Origin: Christensenella sp. UBA4263
GTDB lineage: Bacteria; Bacillota; Clostridia; Christensenellales; Aristaeellaceae
DNA length: 64,000 nt
Direction: 5' to 3'
NCBI GenBank assembly: GCA_002395225.1
Contig: DGWH01000036.1
Coordinates: 1-64,000, forward strand
This document shows, piece after piece, positions 48,688 to 57,627 of the stretch (within the stretch, counting starts at the first letter, position 1; each line of letters begins with the position of its first letter). The notes under the pieces are model-generated. The model ran no database searches and was not told where the DNA came from. It saw only the letters and a program-made list of their open reading frames with translations. Made by a program: the position numbers and the translations under genes.

Positions 48688-49716
48688 ATGAGGTATATTG
48701 GACGGGAAAATGAGGTGGATTCTGTGGAAGGCTATGTCCCACCTTTTTCCATCAATAATCAGATGCTGATGCTGGCTGCGCAGATCGCTGAAAAGGCCGG
48801 AAAAATCAGCAGTGATCATTCCTTTGAGACAAAACCACATCTTCAGAGAAATAACCGGATCCGCTCCATCCACTCCTCTCTGGCGATTGAGGCAAACGCA
48901 CTGTCTCTGGATGAAGTGAAAAGTGTTATCAATGGAAAGATGGTCATTGGACTTCAAAATGACATTCAGGAGGTCAAAAATGCCTGGCAGGCGTATACAT
49001 TGCTGGGCTCGTTTAATCCTTATTCTGTGGATGATCTGAAGAAGCTTCATGGTGTTATGACATATCTGACCGTACAGGAATCCGGCATGTTTCGCACGCA
49101 CAATGAAGGGGTATTCAATGGTGACCGGTGCATCTATATGGCGCCGCCGCCGCATCTTGTGCCGACTCAGATGCAATCTCTGTTTGACTGGATGATACAG
49201 TCCAGGGAAGAAGTTCACACGCTCATCCTTTCCTCTGTTTTTCACTATGAATTCGTATCTATTCATCCCTTCTCAGATGGAAATGGACGAATGGCCCGAT
49301 TATGGCAGACAGCGCTTCTGACGGAATGGAATCCTGTCTTTCAGTATCTTCCGCTGGAAAATCGTATCCATGAATTTCAGGATGACTATTATGAGGCCAT
49401 CGCCAGATGCCACACGGCAGGAAATTCAGATGTGTTTATTGTGTTTATGCTGGATAAGATTAATCTGACGCTGGACCGGGCGCTTGAGCAGGTATCCGAA
49501 AAAGATCTCTGCCTGCCGGCTGAAGTACAGCGACTGATGGATGTCATGAAGGAAGGTATTTCCTATTCAGGTGTAAAGCTTATGGAAAAGCTGTCCCTGA
49601 AATCCAGAGATAACTTCAGAAAGCGATATCTGTTGCCGGCACTTAAGCAGGGGCTTATCGCCATGAGCAATCCGGATAAACCAACCAGCAGAAATCAAAC
49701 GTACATGAAGAAGTAA
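48688..49716 (+). CDS. Fic family protein (AMPylation-type)
   Basis: A 342-residue Fic protein with the complete catalytic motif HPFSDGNGR (about 193-201), which transfers AMP or a related group to target proteins. An N-terminal IHSSLAIEANAL segment (about 60-71) is the inhibitory helix with S-x-x-x-E-x-N, so the enzyme should be autoinhibited (class II). The C-terminus (PAEVQRLMDVMKEGISYSGV, KSRDNFRKRYLLPAL) is a winged-helix domain. The start is uncertain: ATG 48688 has only a weak ribosome site. The tract of tandem repeats lies immediately upstream. Confidence 0.9.
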   Translation: MRYIGRENEVDSVEGYVPPFSINNQMLMLAAQIAEKAGKISSDHSFETKPHLQRNNRIRSIHSSLAIEANALSLDEVKSVINGKMVIGLQNDIQEVKNAWQAYTLLGSFNPYSVDDLKKLHGVMTYLTVQESGMFRTHNEGVFNGDRCIYMAPPPHLVPTQMQSLFDWMIQSREEVHTLILSSVFHYEFVSIHPFSDGNGRMARLWQTALLTEWNPVFQYLPLENRIHEFQDDYYEAIARCHTAGNSDVFIVFMLDKINLTLDRALEQVSEKDLCLPAEVQRLMDVMKEGISYSGVKLMEKLSLKSRDNFRKRYLLPALKQGLIAMSNPDKPTSRNQTYMKK

Positions 49717-49729
49717 CACAAACTCTTTT

Positions 49730-49754
49730 AGCCGCCCCGAGGGCGGCTTCTTTG
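49730..49754 (+). terminator. Terminator of the Fic gene
   Basis: AGCCGCCC-CGA-GGGCGGCT followed by TCTTTG. Confidence 0.85.
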
Positions 49755-49839
49755 ATGCCCGTGGTCATGTGCAGACGGAATGTAGACGAACCGGACTGCT
49801 TTGGCTATAATAAACGGGAATATTCACCGGAACCGTCAA

Positions 49840-49990
49840 AATTGGGCTGACGCGCAGCGTCATTCTGCCAAACAGGTGTACCGGAGATGCATCAATGCCG
49901 AGAGATCAGGTTGCGTTCCATAAAGAATTGGGCTGACGCGCAGCGTCGTTTTGTCAGGGAGGAGCACCGGTAAAGCAGCTTTGGCTTAAA
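49840..49990. repeat. Direct repeat with 86-base period before the HD gene
   Basis: AATTGGGCTGACGCGCAGCG plus TC occurs at 49840-49861 and 49926-49947, and the flanks (CTTTGGCT before, CACCGG after) also align, so about 86 bases were duplicated. Each copy contains the small hairpin GACGC-GCA-GCGTC. It occupies the leader of the HD-domain gene. Confidence 0.75.
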
Positions 49991-50003
49991 AAGGAGGCTG
50001 AAA

Positions 50004-50810
50004 GTGAACGACTATCTGTTTGATACGCCAACAATTCGCGAGAACTGCGAGGCTTTCTATGGTTTGTATCATGTCACGGAGGACAGGGTTCGCCAGATGT
50101 GTGAACTGAAACTGATTCATACCCGGGCTGTGGCGCAGAACTGTCTTGAAATTGCGGACGGATTGGGACTGAGTGATTATGACAGGGACATGGCCTGGGT
50201 AATCGGTCAGTTACACGACTTTGCCCGTTTCGGGCAGGCGGTTGTAACCCATAGCCTGGATGATTCAGCGCAGTTTAATCATGCGCAGCTTGGCGCGCGG
50301 CTGTTGTTCACTCATGGGCTGATCAGGGACATCATCCCGGATTATGATCAGATCTGTCCGGAGGATCAGCGGGTCATGGAAATGGCGGTGCTCCATCACA
50401 GTGATCTTCAGCTTCCGGATGACCTGAACGCGCGGGAGAGGCTGTTTTGCCGGATCATACGCGAAGCGGACCAGCTGGATATCTTTCGGACAATTGTGGA
50501 AAGCGGCTGGGAGATCAATTACGGATGTACCCGGGCAGAACTGCTGGCCGGGGAGATATCACCGGCCATTGAGGCGGCCTTTTACCGGCATACACTGGCG
50601 GATTATTCCATGCGCTTTTTCCCGGCAGATTTTCACATGGCCCATATTGCCCTGTGCTTTGGCCTTGAATCTGCCTCCGCCCGCCAGAGAGCGGCGGAGC
50701 AGGGGTACCTGCAGGGGATGATGGAGATCCGGTTTACAAGGCCGGATGTCCAGAAACGATACGCAGGAATGAAGGCGGAGGTTGAGGCGTTTCTGCGGGA
50801 GGATCAGTGA
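50004..50810 (+). CDS. HD-domain phosphohydrolase
   Basis: A 268-residue metal-dependent hydrolase with HD-superfamily residues: an initial histidine (LIHTRAVAQNC), the HD pair in GQLHDFARFGQ (about 69-79), a later histidine pair in MAVLHHSDLQLP and the aspartate in READQLDIFR. The GTG at 50004 follows AGGAGG. HD proteins cut nucleotides or cyclic nucleotides; substrate unknown. It precedes cysK by 140 bases. Confidence 0.85.
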   Translation: MNDYLFDTPTIRENCEAFYGLYHVTEDRVRQMCELKLIHTRAVAQNCLEIADGLGLSDYDRDMAWVIGQLHDFARFGQAVVTHSLDDSAQFNHAQLGARLLFTHGLIRDIIPDYDQICPEDQRVMEMAVLHHSDLQLPDDLNARERLFCRIIREADQLDIFRTIVESGWEINYGCTRAELLAGEISPAIEAAFYRHTLADYSMRFFPADFHMAHIALCFGLESASARQRAAEQGYLQGMMEIRFTRPDVQKRYAGMKAEVEAFLREDQ

Positions 50811-50951
50811 GTTTTTTTGTGGATTGATTCATTCCGTGCATCAAGGGTATAATTCAATGGCCTGCTCAACAAGAGTAACGGAATGCAGCGGAGCCCAAAG
50901 ACCAGGCCGCTGTTCAACAACAGAAAGATTAAAACCGGGAGGAATGGGAAT

Positions 50952-51881
50952 TTGGTTTGCAAGTCGATTCTGGACGCGGTAGGAAATACGCCGCTGGTCC
51001 GACTTAACAGGCTGCCGGAGGAAGGCAGTGCAGAGATCCTCGTGAAAGTGGAATCGCTGAATGTGGGCGGATCCATAAAAACCCGTACCGCACTGAATAT
51101 GATTCTCAGGGCGGAACAGGAGGGCCTGATCAATTCAGACAGCATTATCGTAGAGCCTACCAGCGGGAACCAGGGCATCGGACTGGCACTGGTAGGTGCG
51201 GTCCGGGGATATCGGACGATTATCGTGATGCCGGATTCGGTCAGTGAGGAAAGACGCAAGCTGATCCGTCATTACGGTGCGGAGGTGAAACTCATTCATG
51301 ACGCAGGCGATATCGGGAAATGCATGGAAGAGTGCCTTCAAGCTGCGCAGAACATGAAAAAAAAGAATCCGAAGGTGTTTATTCCCCAGCAGTTCGAGAA
51401 TCCGAACAACACGCTGGCACACAAGAATCATACGGCGCTGGAGATCATCGCGCAGGCGGAGCGCCGTATCGACGGTTTCTGCAGCGGAATCGGAACCGGA
51501 GGAACGCTGACGGGCATCGGAGAGGTGCTGAAGGAAAAGTATCCGGAAATGGAAATCTGGGCGGTTGAACCGGAGAACGCGGCGATCCTGGCCGGGGGAA
51601 CCATTGGAACACACATGCAGATGGGAATCGGAGATGGGATCATTCCGGACATTCTCAACCGGGAAATCTATGATCACATTTATGTGGTGACGGATCAGGA
51701 AGCCATCACCACGGCCAGGCGGCTGGCCGTTGAGGAGGGTCTGGCCTGCGGCATTTCCAGCGGGACCAATGTGGCCGCGGCGCTGAAACTGGCCAAAAAG
51801 CTCGGACCGGGGAAAACGGTCGTCACCGTGCTGCCGGATACGGCGGAGCGGTATTATTCCACCCCGCTTTTCGGTGCGTAA
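50952..51881 (+). CDS. cysK: Cysteine synthase (O-acetylserine sulfhydrylase family)
   Basis: A 309-residue PLP enzyme making cysteine from O-acetylserine and sulfide. The PLP lysine lies in LNVGGSIKTRTALNM (about residue 41), the substrate loop in EPTSGNQGIGLALVGA, the phosphate loop in GIGTGGTLTGIGE. The usual KDR after the PLP lysine is KTR here, and NPGGS is NVGGS. TTG 50952 is preceded by GGGAGG; an upstream in-frame ATG lacks a site. Could alternatively be a related beta-replacing enzyme, but C-terminal GISSGTNVAAAL and LPDTAERYYSTPLF are typical of CysK. Confidence 0.88.
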   Translation: MVCKSILDAVGNTPLVRLNRLPEEGSAEILVKVESLNVGGSIKTRTALNMILRAEQEGLINSDSIIVEPTSGNQGIGLALVGAVRGYRTIIVMPDSVSEERRKLIRHYGAEVKLIHDAGDIGKCMEECLQAAQNMKKKNPKVFIPQQFENPNNTLAHKNHTALEIIAQAERRIDGFCSGIGTGGTLTGIGEVLKEKYPEMEIWAVEPENAAILAGGTIGTHMQMGIGDGIIPDILNREIYDHIYVVTDQEAITTARRLAVEEGLACGISSGTNVAAALKLAKKLGPGKTVVTVLPDTAERYYSTPLFGA

Positions 51882-51968
51882 AGGCCGGACAGATCCCTGG
51901 CCAAGGCCTGCGGAGGGTGAGGACAGACCGGATGAAAAGAAACAATCATAAACGGAATAGGAAAGAGC

Positions 51969-52757
51969 ATGCTACTGTTTTTTGATATTGATGGAACCAT
52001 TTTTGACGATCAGCGTCGTCTGCCGGAAAGTGTGAAACCGGCAATGGAAAAGGCACGCAGCAACGGACACCGCCTGATCGTCAACACAGGCCGTACCCTT
52101 TGCAATATGGACCGGCGGCTGGATGATTTTCCGCTGGACGGTTGGATTATGGGCTGCGGAACACGCGTGATCTATCAGGGGGAGACGCTGACTAGCATGG
52201 AGTACAGCCTGGAAAAATCGCTGGCCCTGATGAACCTGAATGCGGAAATGAAGCTGCGGATTGTCTATGAGTGCGACACGGCGATCTATTTTGATCCCCG
52301 GATCCCGGATGACCGGAACATGCGGGCTTTCCGGGATTTTGCGCAGCAGCACGGCATCGCGCGCACGATCCGCAGAGATGATCCGGAATTCAGAATCGTG
52401 AAGATGTTCTGTTTTGCGGATGAGGAAACCATTCGGGAACTGGAGGAGCGGACAAAAACGCTCGGGATGCCGTATACAGCCATTGACCGCGGTTCCGGTG
52501 CCTGGGAAATTGTTCCGGTCGGCTATTCAAAAGGGACGGGCATTGACTTCCTCCGAAAGAAACTGGGGATGAGCCGCGAGGAATGCTTTGCCTTTGGGGA
52601 CAGCAGAAATGACCTGCCTATGTTCAGGCATGCGGGGCACAGCATTGCCATGGGGAATGCATCAGATGACGTGAAAGCGGTCTGCACGTATGTCACAGCC
52701 CGTCCGGAAGAGGATGGGATTGAAAAAGCCATGAGGCATTTTTCACTTATCGGGTGA
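51969..52757 (+). CDS. HAD hydrolase, Cof type
   Basis: A 262-residue haloacid dehalogenase-like phosphatase of the Cof subfamily. Motif I is FFDIDGTIFDD (4-14), motif II VNTGRT, the cap domain spans about 85-190, and motif III/IV is GYSKGTGIDFL with FGDSRNDLPMF. These enzymes dephosphorylate sugar phosphates or flavin mononucleotide. It follows cysK by 88 bases. Confidence 0.9.
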   Translation: MLLFFDIDGTIFDDQRRLPESVKPAMEKARSNGHRLIVNTGRTLCNMDRRLDDFPLDGWIMGCGTRVIYQGETLTSMEYSLEKSLALMNLNAEMKLRIVYECDTAIYFDPRIPDDRNMRAFRDFAQQHGIARTIRRDDPEFRIVKMFCFADEETIRELEERTKTLGMPYTAIDRGSGAWEIVPVGYSKGTGIDFLRKKLGMSREECFAFGDSRNDLPMFRHAGHSIAMGNASDDVKAVCTYVTARPEEDGIEKAMRHFSLIG

Positions 52758-52887
52758 ATCTGTGGCATGTGGACAGGTGTACGGACGTTGCGGCTCCGGA
52801 ATGTCCCTGGTGAACAATGGCCGGTTTCAGTCTGCCGGGAAACGGGAATCGGGCGGTTACCGGGACCGTTCGGAAAGGGGAAAGAGA

Positions 52888-53181
52888 GTGGAAAACAGGA
52901 CAAGGACAGAACGGATCAGGTATTACGAAGAGCTGCTGGAGAAGGCGGAGCGGGCTTTAGGTGCAGCAGAACAGGCGGCAGAGCTTCTCCGTGAACTGTC
53001 GGCGTATTATACGGGCCCGGAATGGAAGGAAGACTTTGCGGCGGATGAGGCAGGACAGCTGCCGGTGGACCTGAAACGGGGCGTACTTTCGGAGGATGGA
53101 ATATACAATCTCCTGGAACGCGGCAGAGAGATTGACCGGGAACTGGGCAGCGCGGCGGTTGAGGAGTCGGAGACATGCTGA
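52888..53181 (+). CDS. DUF4298 protein
   Basis: A 97-residue protein: TERIRYYEELLEKAERALGA, then LSAYYTGPEWKEDFAADEAG and GVLSEDGIYNLLERGREI match DUF4298, a small helical family of Clostridia with unknown role. GTG 52888 is chosen because it follows GGGGAAAGA. Its stop overlaps the ATG of the next gene by seven bases, so the HAD enzyme is translationally coupled. Confidence 0.8.
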   Translation: MENRTRTERIRYYEELLEKAERALGAAEQAAELLRELSAYYTGPEWKEDFAADEAGQLPVDLKRGVLSEDGIYNLLERGREIDRELGSAAVEESETC

Positions 53182-53816
53182 AAAACGTTATCTGGGATCT
53201 GGATGGAACGCTGCTGGATTCCTATGGTTCCATTGTGCAGAGTCTTGTGATAATTGCCCGGGAGGCCGGGGTGAATGATTCGCAGAATGATATCCTGAAG
53301 GCCGTTAAGCTGGGGGCGGTGTCCGCGTATCTTCGGGAACTGGCCGCAAGGTGCGGGCTTGATTACAGTCAGCTTTACCAGCGGTACCGGGAGATCAGTC
53401 ATGACCGTCTGGAGGAGATTGCCCTGATCCCCGGTGCTAGCCAAACACTGGAGGAATTAAAGCGTGCAGGCGCCGACCATTTTGTTTATACGCATCGCGG
53501 GAAATCCACGGTGCCGCTGCTGGAACGCCTTGGAATCATCGGCTATTTCAGAGAAATCGTCACCTTTACATATGGCTTTCAGCCGAAGCCATCCGGTGAA
53601 GGGGTTCGGTATCTTGTCGAGAAATATGCACTTGATCGGAACCGTACGGCCTATGTGGGTGACCGTGCATTGGATGTCCTGTGTGCCAGAGATGCAGGCG
53701 TTAAGGCCATCCTTTTCTGCCCGAAAGATACCTGCGTCGCACCAACCGGACAGGAAGATCTCGTGATTGAGCGCCTTGAAGAACTAATTGACAGAGTGAC
53801 TGAAAATCGCTCCTGA
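53175..53816 (+). CDS. HAD hydrolase, phosphoglycolate phosphatase-like
   Basis: A 213-residue HAD enzyme with motif I VIWDLDGTLLDSYG (5-18), motif II YTHRGK near residue 105, and motif III/IV in PKPSGEGVRYL and YVGDRALDVLCARDAG. The helical cap follows motif I, as in Gph/beta-phosphoglucomutase relatives. Motif II has H-R-G where S/T-N is usual. Substrate unknown. Confidence 0.88.
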   Translation: MLKNVIWDLDGTLLDSYGSIVQSLVIIAREAGVNDSQNDILKAVKLGAVSAYLRELAARCGLDYSQLYQRYREISHDRLEEIALIPGASQTLEELKRAGADHFVYTHRGKSTVPLLERLGIIGYFREIVTFTYGFQPKPSGEGVRYLVEKYALDRNRTAYVGDRALDVLCARDAGVKAILFCPKDTCVAPTGQEDLVIERLEELIDRVTENRS

Positions 53817-53983
53817 CATTCTCTTTATGTTCTAATTAGGGGTGTTTGCATGAGCAGCTTTGTCTAAGGCCTGAATTTAGCAAGTTGTCATACGGCGCTC
53901 CATCTAGTCATCAGAGTGGAGGGATACGTCTTCAATTACCGGAAGGGATCCGCCTCACTTTAAGAAGCGATGAACGGCTAAAG

Positions 53984-54014
53984 AAAAACCTCCTGTATGG
54001 TACAGGAGGTTTTT
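53984..54014. terminator. Bidirectional terminator
   Basis: AAAAACCTCCTGTA-TGG-TACAGGAGGTTTTT: stem with A run and T run, between the HAD gene and the convergent MATE gene. Confidence 0.9.
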
Positions 54015-54069
54015 GTATGTGCAGGACCCGTTTGCGGCGGGAAATGCCATCGCATCTGGACAGGTCCTT

Positions 54070-55845
54070 TCAGTTCAGGTAGACCAGAATACAATTGCTG
54101 TTGAACGTATTGAAATACTGTACCTCGCGGGCAAGACCTGCCACAATCTGAAGACCAGGCGGCGCTTCTTTCCACTTTCTCTTGATGTACCGCATGGGAT
54201 CGAATTTGTGGCAGTAATCCCTCACGCTGAGACAGATCCGGTTATGGTTGACAAACAGGCGGTAATCCACACACACCGCGCCCGGTTTGCGCGGCTTTCC
54301 GTTCTGGATGATGTATCCGGCCAGTTCCTCGACAAACAGGCCCATCAGTTCGGATTGTTTCTCATCCACACCATGATTCCGGCAGAAGAGGATCGCCTCA
54401 TCCCGTTCCTGCATGACATCCTCCATGCTGTACAGATGCACATCCCGGCTGTCCTCCTCATTGCCGCCAAAGTCTTTGGGCAGGAACATGAAGTCCTCTG
54501 TGTCCCGCGGGAAGCGCCGGCAGTGGATACAGATCAGAATAAACACCAGGATGGCCAGCAGCAGTTTGCTGACGGCGATGGAGGCCATGATTCCCTTCGT
54601 TCCGAAAAATCTGCCCATCACAAACGCCACCAGTACCGGGATGAAAAAGCGCTCGCCAAAGCCCATGAAGTTGACAATTCCGTGGTTCCCGATGCCCTGG
54701 AGATAATTCTGAAAGCCGATCAGGATCGTGTCCAGAACCAGACCCAGTGCCATACACCGGATGGCAAAGGTCGCCAGGTCAATTGCCTCAGGGTCATCCA
54801 TATAAAAGTGTGCGACCACTCTGGCAAAGATATAGCTGATCAGGCCGGCAATTCCTGCCAGTTTAATGCCTGTCTTCAGCGAGGTAATAAAGAGCCGTTT
54901 CAGTCCTTTCCGGTCATTTGCTCCGTAATAAATGCCGGTCATGGTCAGCAGTGCCTTTCCCACACCGGTGCTGATGCAGAACAGCAGGCTGTTCAGATCA
55001 TTCTGTACGCCGCGCGCGGCGATGGCGGCGGTGGTAAGCGCGATGGCCAGGTTCATCCGGTTAATCAGCAGATCGCGCAGAACGGTGGCCAGCTTTCGGA
55101 CAAAGCTGGGGGAACCGGCACGCGCCATCTCGGCCAGGTGATGGACCTGCACGGACCGCAGCGAAAAACGGAGTGTCCCGTTTCCGGTGAAAAAATGGCT
55201 CGAAACCAGCAGAAGCTGAAGCAGATAGGAAATCGAAGTGACCATCCCCATTCCAAAGCTGCCGCTTTTAATGACCAGCACGTTGAGCAGGTCCCCGAGG
55301 ATATTCGAAATACACAGCACAACGGCCGACAGGCTGAAGAGATTCTGGCCGCCGTCCATGACAACCATGGGACCCAGCAGCTGGATGGTCATCAGGGCCG
55401 GGATTCCGAACATGTATCCGTGAAGATAGCCGAGCATCTCCGGATAGATTTCAGCATGTTTTGTCATGGAAATGCCGCAGATCGAAAACAGCTGACGGGG
55501 GAATGCCATACTGGCCAGCAATACCAGGACGGAGAGGCCGATGAGAGCGACAACAGAGATGGAAAAGACCGAATCCGACTCTTCTTTTTTTCCGGTCCCG
55601 ATGAGCCGGGAGGTAACTACCTGACAGCCGGTGGTGATAAAGCCGGCCAGCATGATCAGGGTACTTGAAAACGGCCCCAGCAGTGAGATGGCTGAATAGG
55701 TATTTGTTCCCAGGAAGCGGCTGGCAATAATCCCGTCTACAGTGTGCGCGACAACACCGGCTGCCGCTGTGAAGATCATCGCAATACACGCTGAGAAAAA
55801 CATGCTTGAAATAATGTCACTTCTCGGTTTTAACTTTTCCTGCAT
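54070..55845 (-). CDS. MATE efflux transporter fused to a GHKL (RsbW-like) ATPase domain
   Basis: A 591-residue protein. Residues 1-450 form a MATE/NorM-type transporter with about twelve membrane helices (start SSMFFSACIAMIFTAAAGVV; internal GPFSSTLIMLAGFITTGCQ). Residues 460-591 are a soluble domain with VDEKQSELMGLFVEELAGYI, corresponding to the N box of anti-sigma-factor type GHKL kinases, and a later VRDYCHKFDP with DxG-like loop diverged. ATG 55845 follows GGGAGGAAGAG. The fusion is known in Clostridia but the purpose is not; it could couple transport to ATP sensing. Confidence 0.85.
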   Translation of the reverse strand: MQEKLKPRSDIISSMFFSACIAMIFTAAAGVVAHTVDGIIASRFLGTNTYSAISLLGPFSSTLIMLAGFITTGCQVVTSRLIGTGKKEESDSVFSISVVALIGLSVLVLLASMAFPRQLFSICGISMTKHAEIYPEMLGYLHGYMFGIPALMTIQLLGPMVVMDGGQNLFSLSAVVLCISNILGDLLNVLVIKSGSFGMGMVTSISYLLQLLLVSSHFFTGNGTLRFSLRSVQVHHLAEMARAGSPSFVRKLATVLRDLLINRMNLAIALTTAAIAARGVQNDLNSLLFCISTGVGKALLTMTGIYYGANDRKGLKRLFITSLKTGIKLAGIAGLISYIFARVVAHFYMDDPEAIDLATFAIRCMALGLVLDTILIGFQNYLQGIGNHGIVNFMGFGERFFIPVLVAFVMGRFFGTKGIMASIAVSKLLLAILVFILICIHCRRFPRDTEDFMFLPKDFGGNEEDSRDVHLYSMEDVMQERDEAILFCRNHGVDEKQSELMGLFVEELAGYIIQNGKPRKPGAVCVDYRLFVNHNRICLSVRDYCHKFDPMRYIKRKWKEAPPGLQIVAGLAREVQYFNTFNSNCILVYLN

Positions 55846-55861
55846 GGCTCTTCCTCCCATT

Positions 55862-56299
55862 TCATGGCAAAGGCGGATGCAATTTCCTGCCGTACCTTTC
55901 GCTGTATCCGGCAAAACGGTTCCCGGACGTCCGCTCAAACCAAAGCATCTGCGTGGCCTGCACCGGCATCGTGGTTTCCGCAGCAGGTGCATGTTGCAGA
56001 GCCCGGCCGATTTCCGCCAGGATCCTGTCCATTTCCTCGGCTTTTTCCGGTTCCTCAGCCGTCAGTTCTGTCCGTGTTTTTCCTGAAATGTGTTCATTGA
56101 TTACGCCCTGACGATTCCCCGCCTGAACCAGCTCAAAAGAAATCGGCGTGGAAATCCCTGCCGCGAGTGCCGTGCGTGCACACAATTTTTGAGTCCACTG
56201 TCTGTGCGGTTCCTGTCGGACAATTGCCGGATCTGTCCATTTCAGATGATTTTTGTTCTGTTTTGAAAGTATTTTAATCGTTTCAACGAAGAATGACAA
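55862..56299 (-). pseudogene. Relic of an aminoglycoside phosphotransferase-like kinase (TIGR02172 type)
   Basis: The reverse frame contains QKLCARTALAAGISTPISFE, GNRQGVINEHISGKTRTEL and AEEPEKAEEMDRILAEIGRA, the N-lobe hinge part of TIGR02172-like kinases. The N-terminal beta sheet and the whole catalytic lobe (HGDxxxxN and DFD motifs) are missing, so it is a fragment. It lies right upstream of the MATE start. Confidence 0.7.
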
Positions 56300-56429
56300 C
56301 AGAAAAAAGTGCCTGCCTTATGCATCCGGATCTTTGGATTCCGGTGTTCATCCCTGATGCACGGCCGCTGTGCGGCAAAACCCTTTCCGGATATCATGGA
56401 GAGTCAGTTGCCTGACAATAAACCGGCGG

Positions 56430-56481
56430 TTGACGGAAATACTCCTATATGGTAGAATGTAAAAGTACTACCATATAGGAG
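56430..56481 (+). promoter_or_regulatory. MarR-regulated promoter with large palindrome
   Basis: TTGACG (56430-56435), 17-base spacer, TAGAAT (56453-56458). A perfect inverted repeat CTCCTATATGGTAG (56442-56455) / CTACCATATAGGAG (56468-56481) overlaps the -10 box and ribosome binding site, so binding of the MarR protein would block its own operon. Confidence 0.85.
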
Positions 56482-56488
56482 CTTTTTG

Positions 56489-56929
56489 ATGATGAAAAAT
56501 AATGGCGGTTTTCTGGTTACGAAGATCAAGCAGCTTGGTGACCGGCTTTTTGAAAAAGTGCTGGCCCAAAAAGGAATAGATGCGTTCAATGGGGCGCAGG
56601 GACGGATTCTGTATGTCCTCTGGCAGCAGGACGGCGTGCCGATCAGGACAATTTCCGAGCAGTGCGGTCTGGCCATTACCTCCCTGACGACGATGCTGGA
56701 ACGCATGGAACGGCAGGGGCTGATCCGCAGAGAAGCAGACAGCCGGGATAAGCGGAAAACACTGCTTTACCTGACGGAAAAGTCAAGAGCGCTGCGGGCG
56801 GATTACGAGGCCGTGTCAGAGCAGATGAGCAAACTGTACTACAAGGGGTTTACGGAGGATGAAATTACCCGGTTTGAGGGGTATCTGGAGCGAATTCAGC
56901 AGAATCTGGAGGAAAAACTGAAGGCATGA
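56489..56929 (+). CDS. MarR-family regulator of a radical SAM pair
   Basis: A 146-residue winged-helix protein. The DNA-binding part is GVPIRTISEQCGLAITSLTT and MLERMERQGLIRREADSRDK, followed by the wing RKTLLYLTE. Helices at both ends form the dimer. Its stop overlaps the ATG of the first radical SAM gene. The architecture (MarR, then two radical SAM genes) is one I recall being annotated as the radical SAM mobile pair system. The perfect palindrome upstream is its likely operator. ATG 56489 or 56492 may be used. Confidence 0.9.
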   Translation: MMKNNGGFLVTKIKQLGDRLFEKVLAQKGIDAFNGAQGRILYVLWQQDGVPIRTISEQCGLAITSLTTMLERMERQGLIRREADSRDKRKTLLYLTEKSRALRADYEAVSEQMSKLYYKGFTEDEITRFEGYLERIQQNLEEKLKA

Positions 56930-57627
56930 GCAGATGTATCAAGGATCTGATTCAGAACATGAATCTGGTGATTGGCTGTTCCGTCGGCTGCGCGTACTGC
57001 TATGCACGGAACAATGCGAGACGGTTTCACATTACGGATGATTTTTCGGTGCCCGAGTTTTTTGAGGGTAAGCTGCGGATGATGGACAAGCCCCGTCCGC
57101 AGAATTTTCTGCTGACCGGCATGAGCGATCTCTCCGGCTGGCAGCCGGCGTGGCGAGAAAAGGTCTTTGAGAAAATACGGATGAATCCGCAGCATCAGTT
57201 TCTCTTTCTCACCAAGCGTCCGGATCTGCTCAGCTTCAGCACGGACCTTGACAACGCCTGGTTCGGCGTGACGGTCACCGGAAAGGGGGATCTCTGGCGG
57301 ATTGATGCCCTCCGGGCACAGGTGCAGGCAAAGCATTACCATGTGACCTTTGAGCCGCTGTTCGATGATCCCGGCCGGGTGAACCTGTCCGGCATGGACT
57401 GGATCGTCGTGGGGACGATGACGGGACCGCAGAGCCGGAAGGTGCATACGGATCCCGCCTGGGCCCGTTCCCTGACGGAACAGGCACATCAGGGCGGCAT
57501 CCCGGTCTTCTATAAAGAGGATCTTGTTCCGATCATGGGCGAGGAACAGATGATTCAGGAACTGCCGAAAGCATTCAATGATGTATTGGAGGAACAGAAC
57601 GCATGGAACAGCCGGAAATCAAAATAG
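56926..57627 (+). CDS. Radical SAM mobile pair protein A-like
   Basis: A 233-residue radical SAM protein with the 4Fe-4S motif CSVGCAYCYAR (CX3CX2C, residues 18-25) and later FLFLTKRPDLL and HVTFEPLFDD segments like those of Gp37/Gp68 (DUF5131) family enzymes. ATGA overlap with the MarR gene and 25-base overlap with the next gene show tight coupling. It is rather short for a radical SAM barrel, so the active form may be a heterodimer with the next protein. Substrate unknown. Confidence 0.85.
   Translation: MSRCIKDLIQNMNLVIGCSVGCAYCYARNNARRFHITDDFSVPEFFEGKLRMMDKPRPQNFLLTGMSDLSGWQPAWREKVFEKIRMNPQHQFLFLTKRPDLLSFSTDLDNAWFGVTVTGKGDLWRIDALRAQVQAKHYHVTFEPLFDDPGRVNLSGMDWIVVGTMTGPQSRKVHTDPAWARSLTEQAHQGGIPVFYKEDLVPIMGEEQMIQELPKAFNDVLEEQNAWNSRKSK

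Noticed and set aside
54013..55668. 551-codon forward open frame opposite the MATE gene
   Set aside because: Shadow of the MATE-ATPase gene, rich in Gln/His/Asp with no domain.
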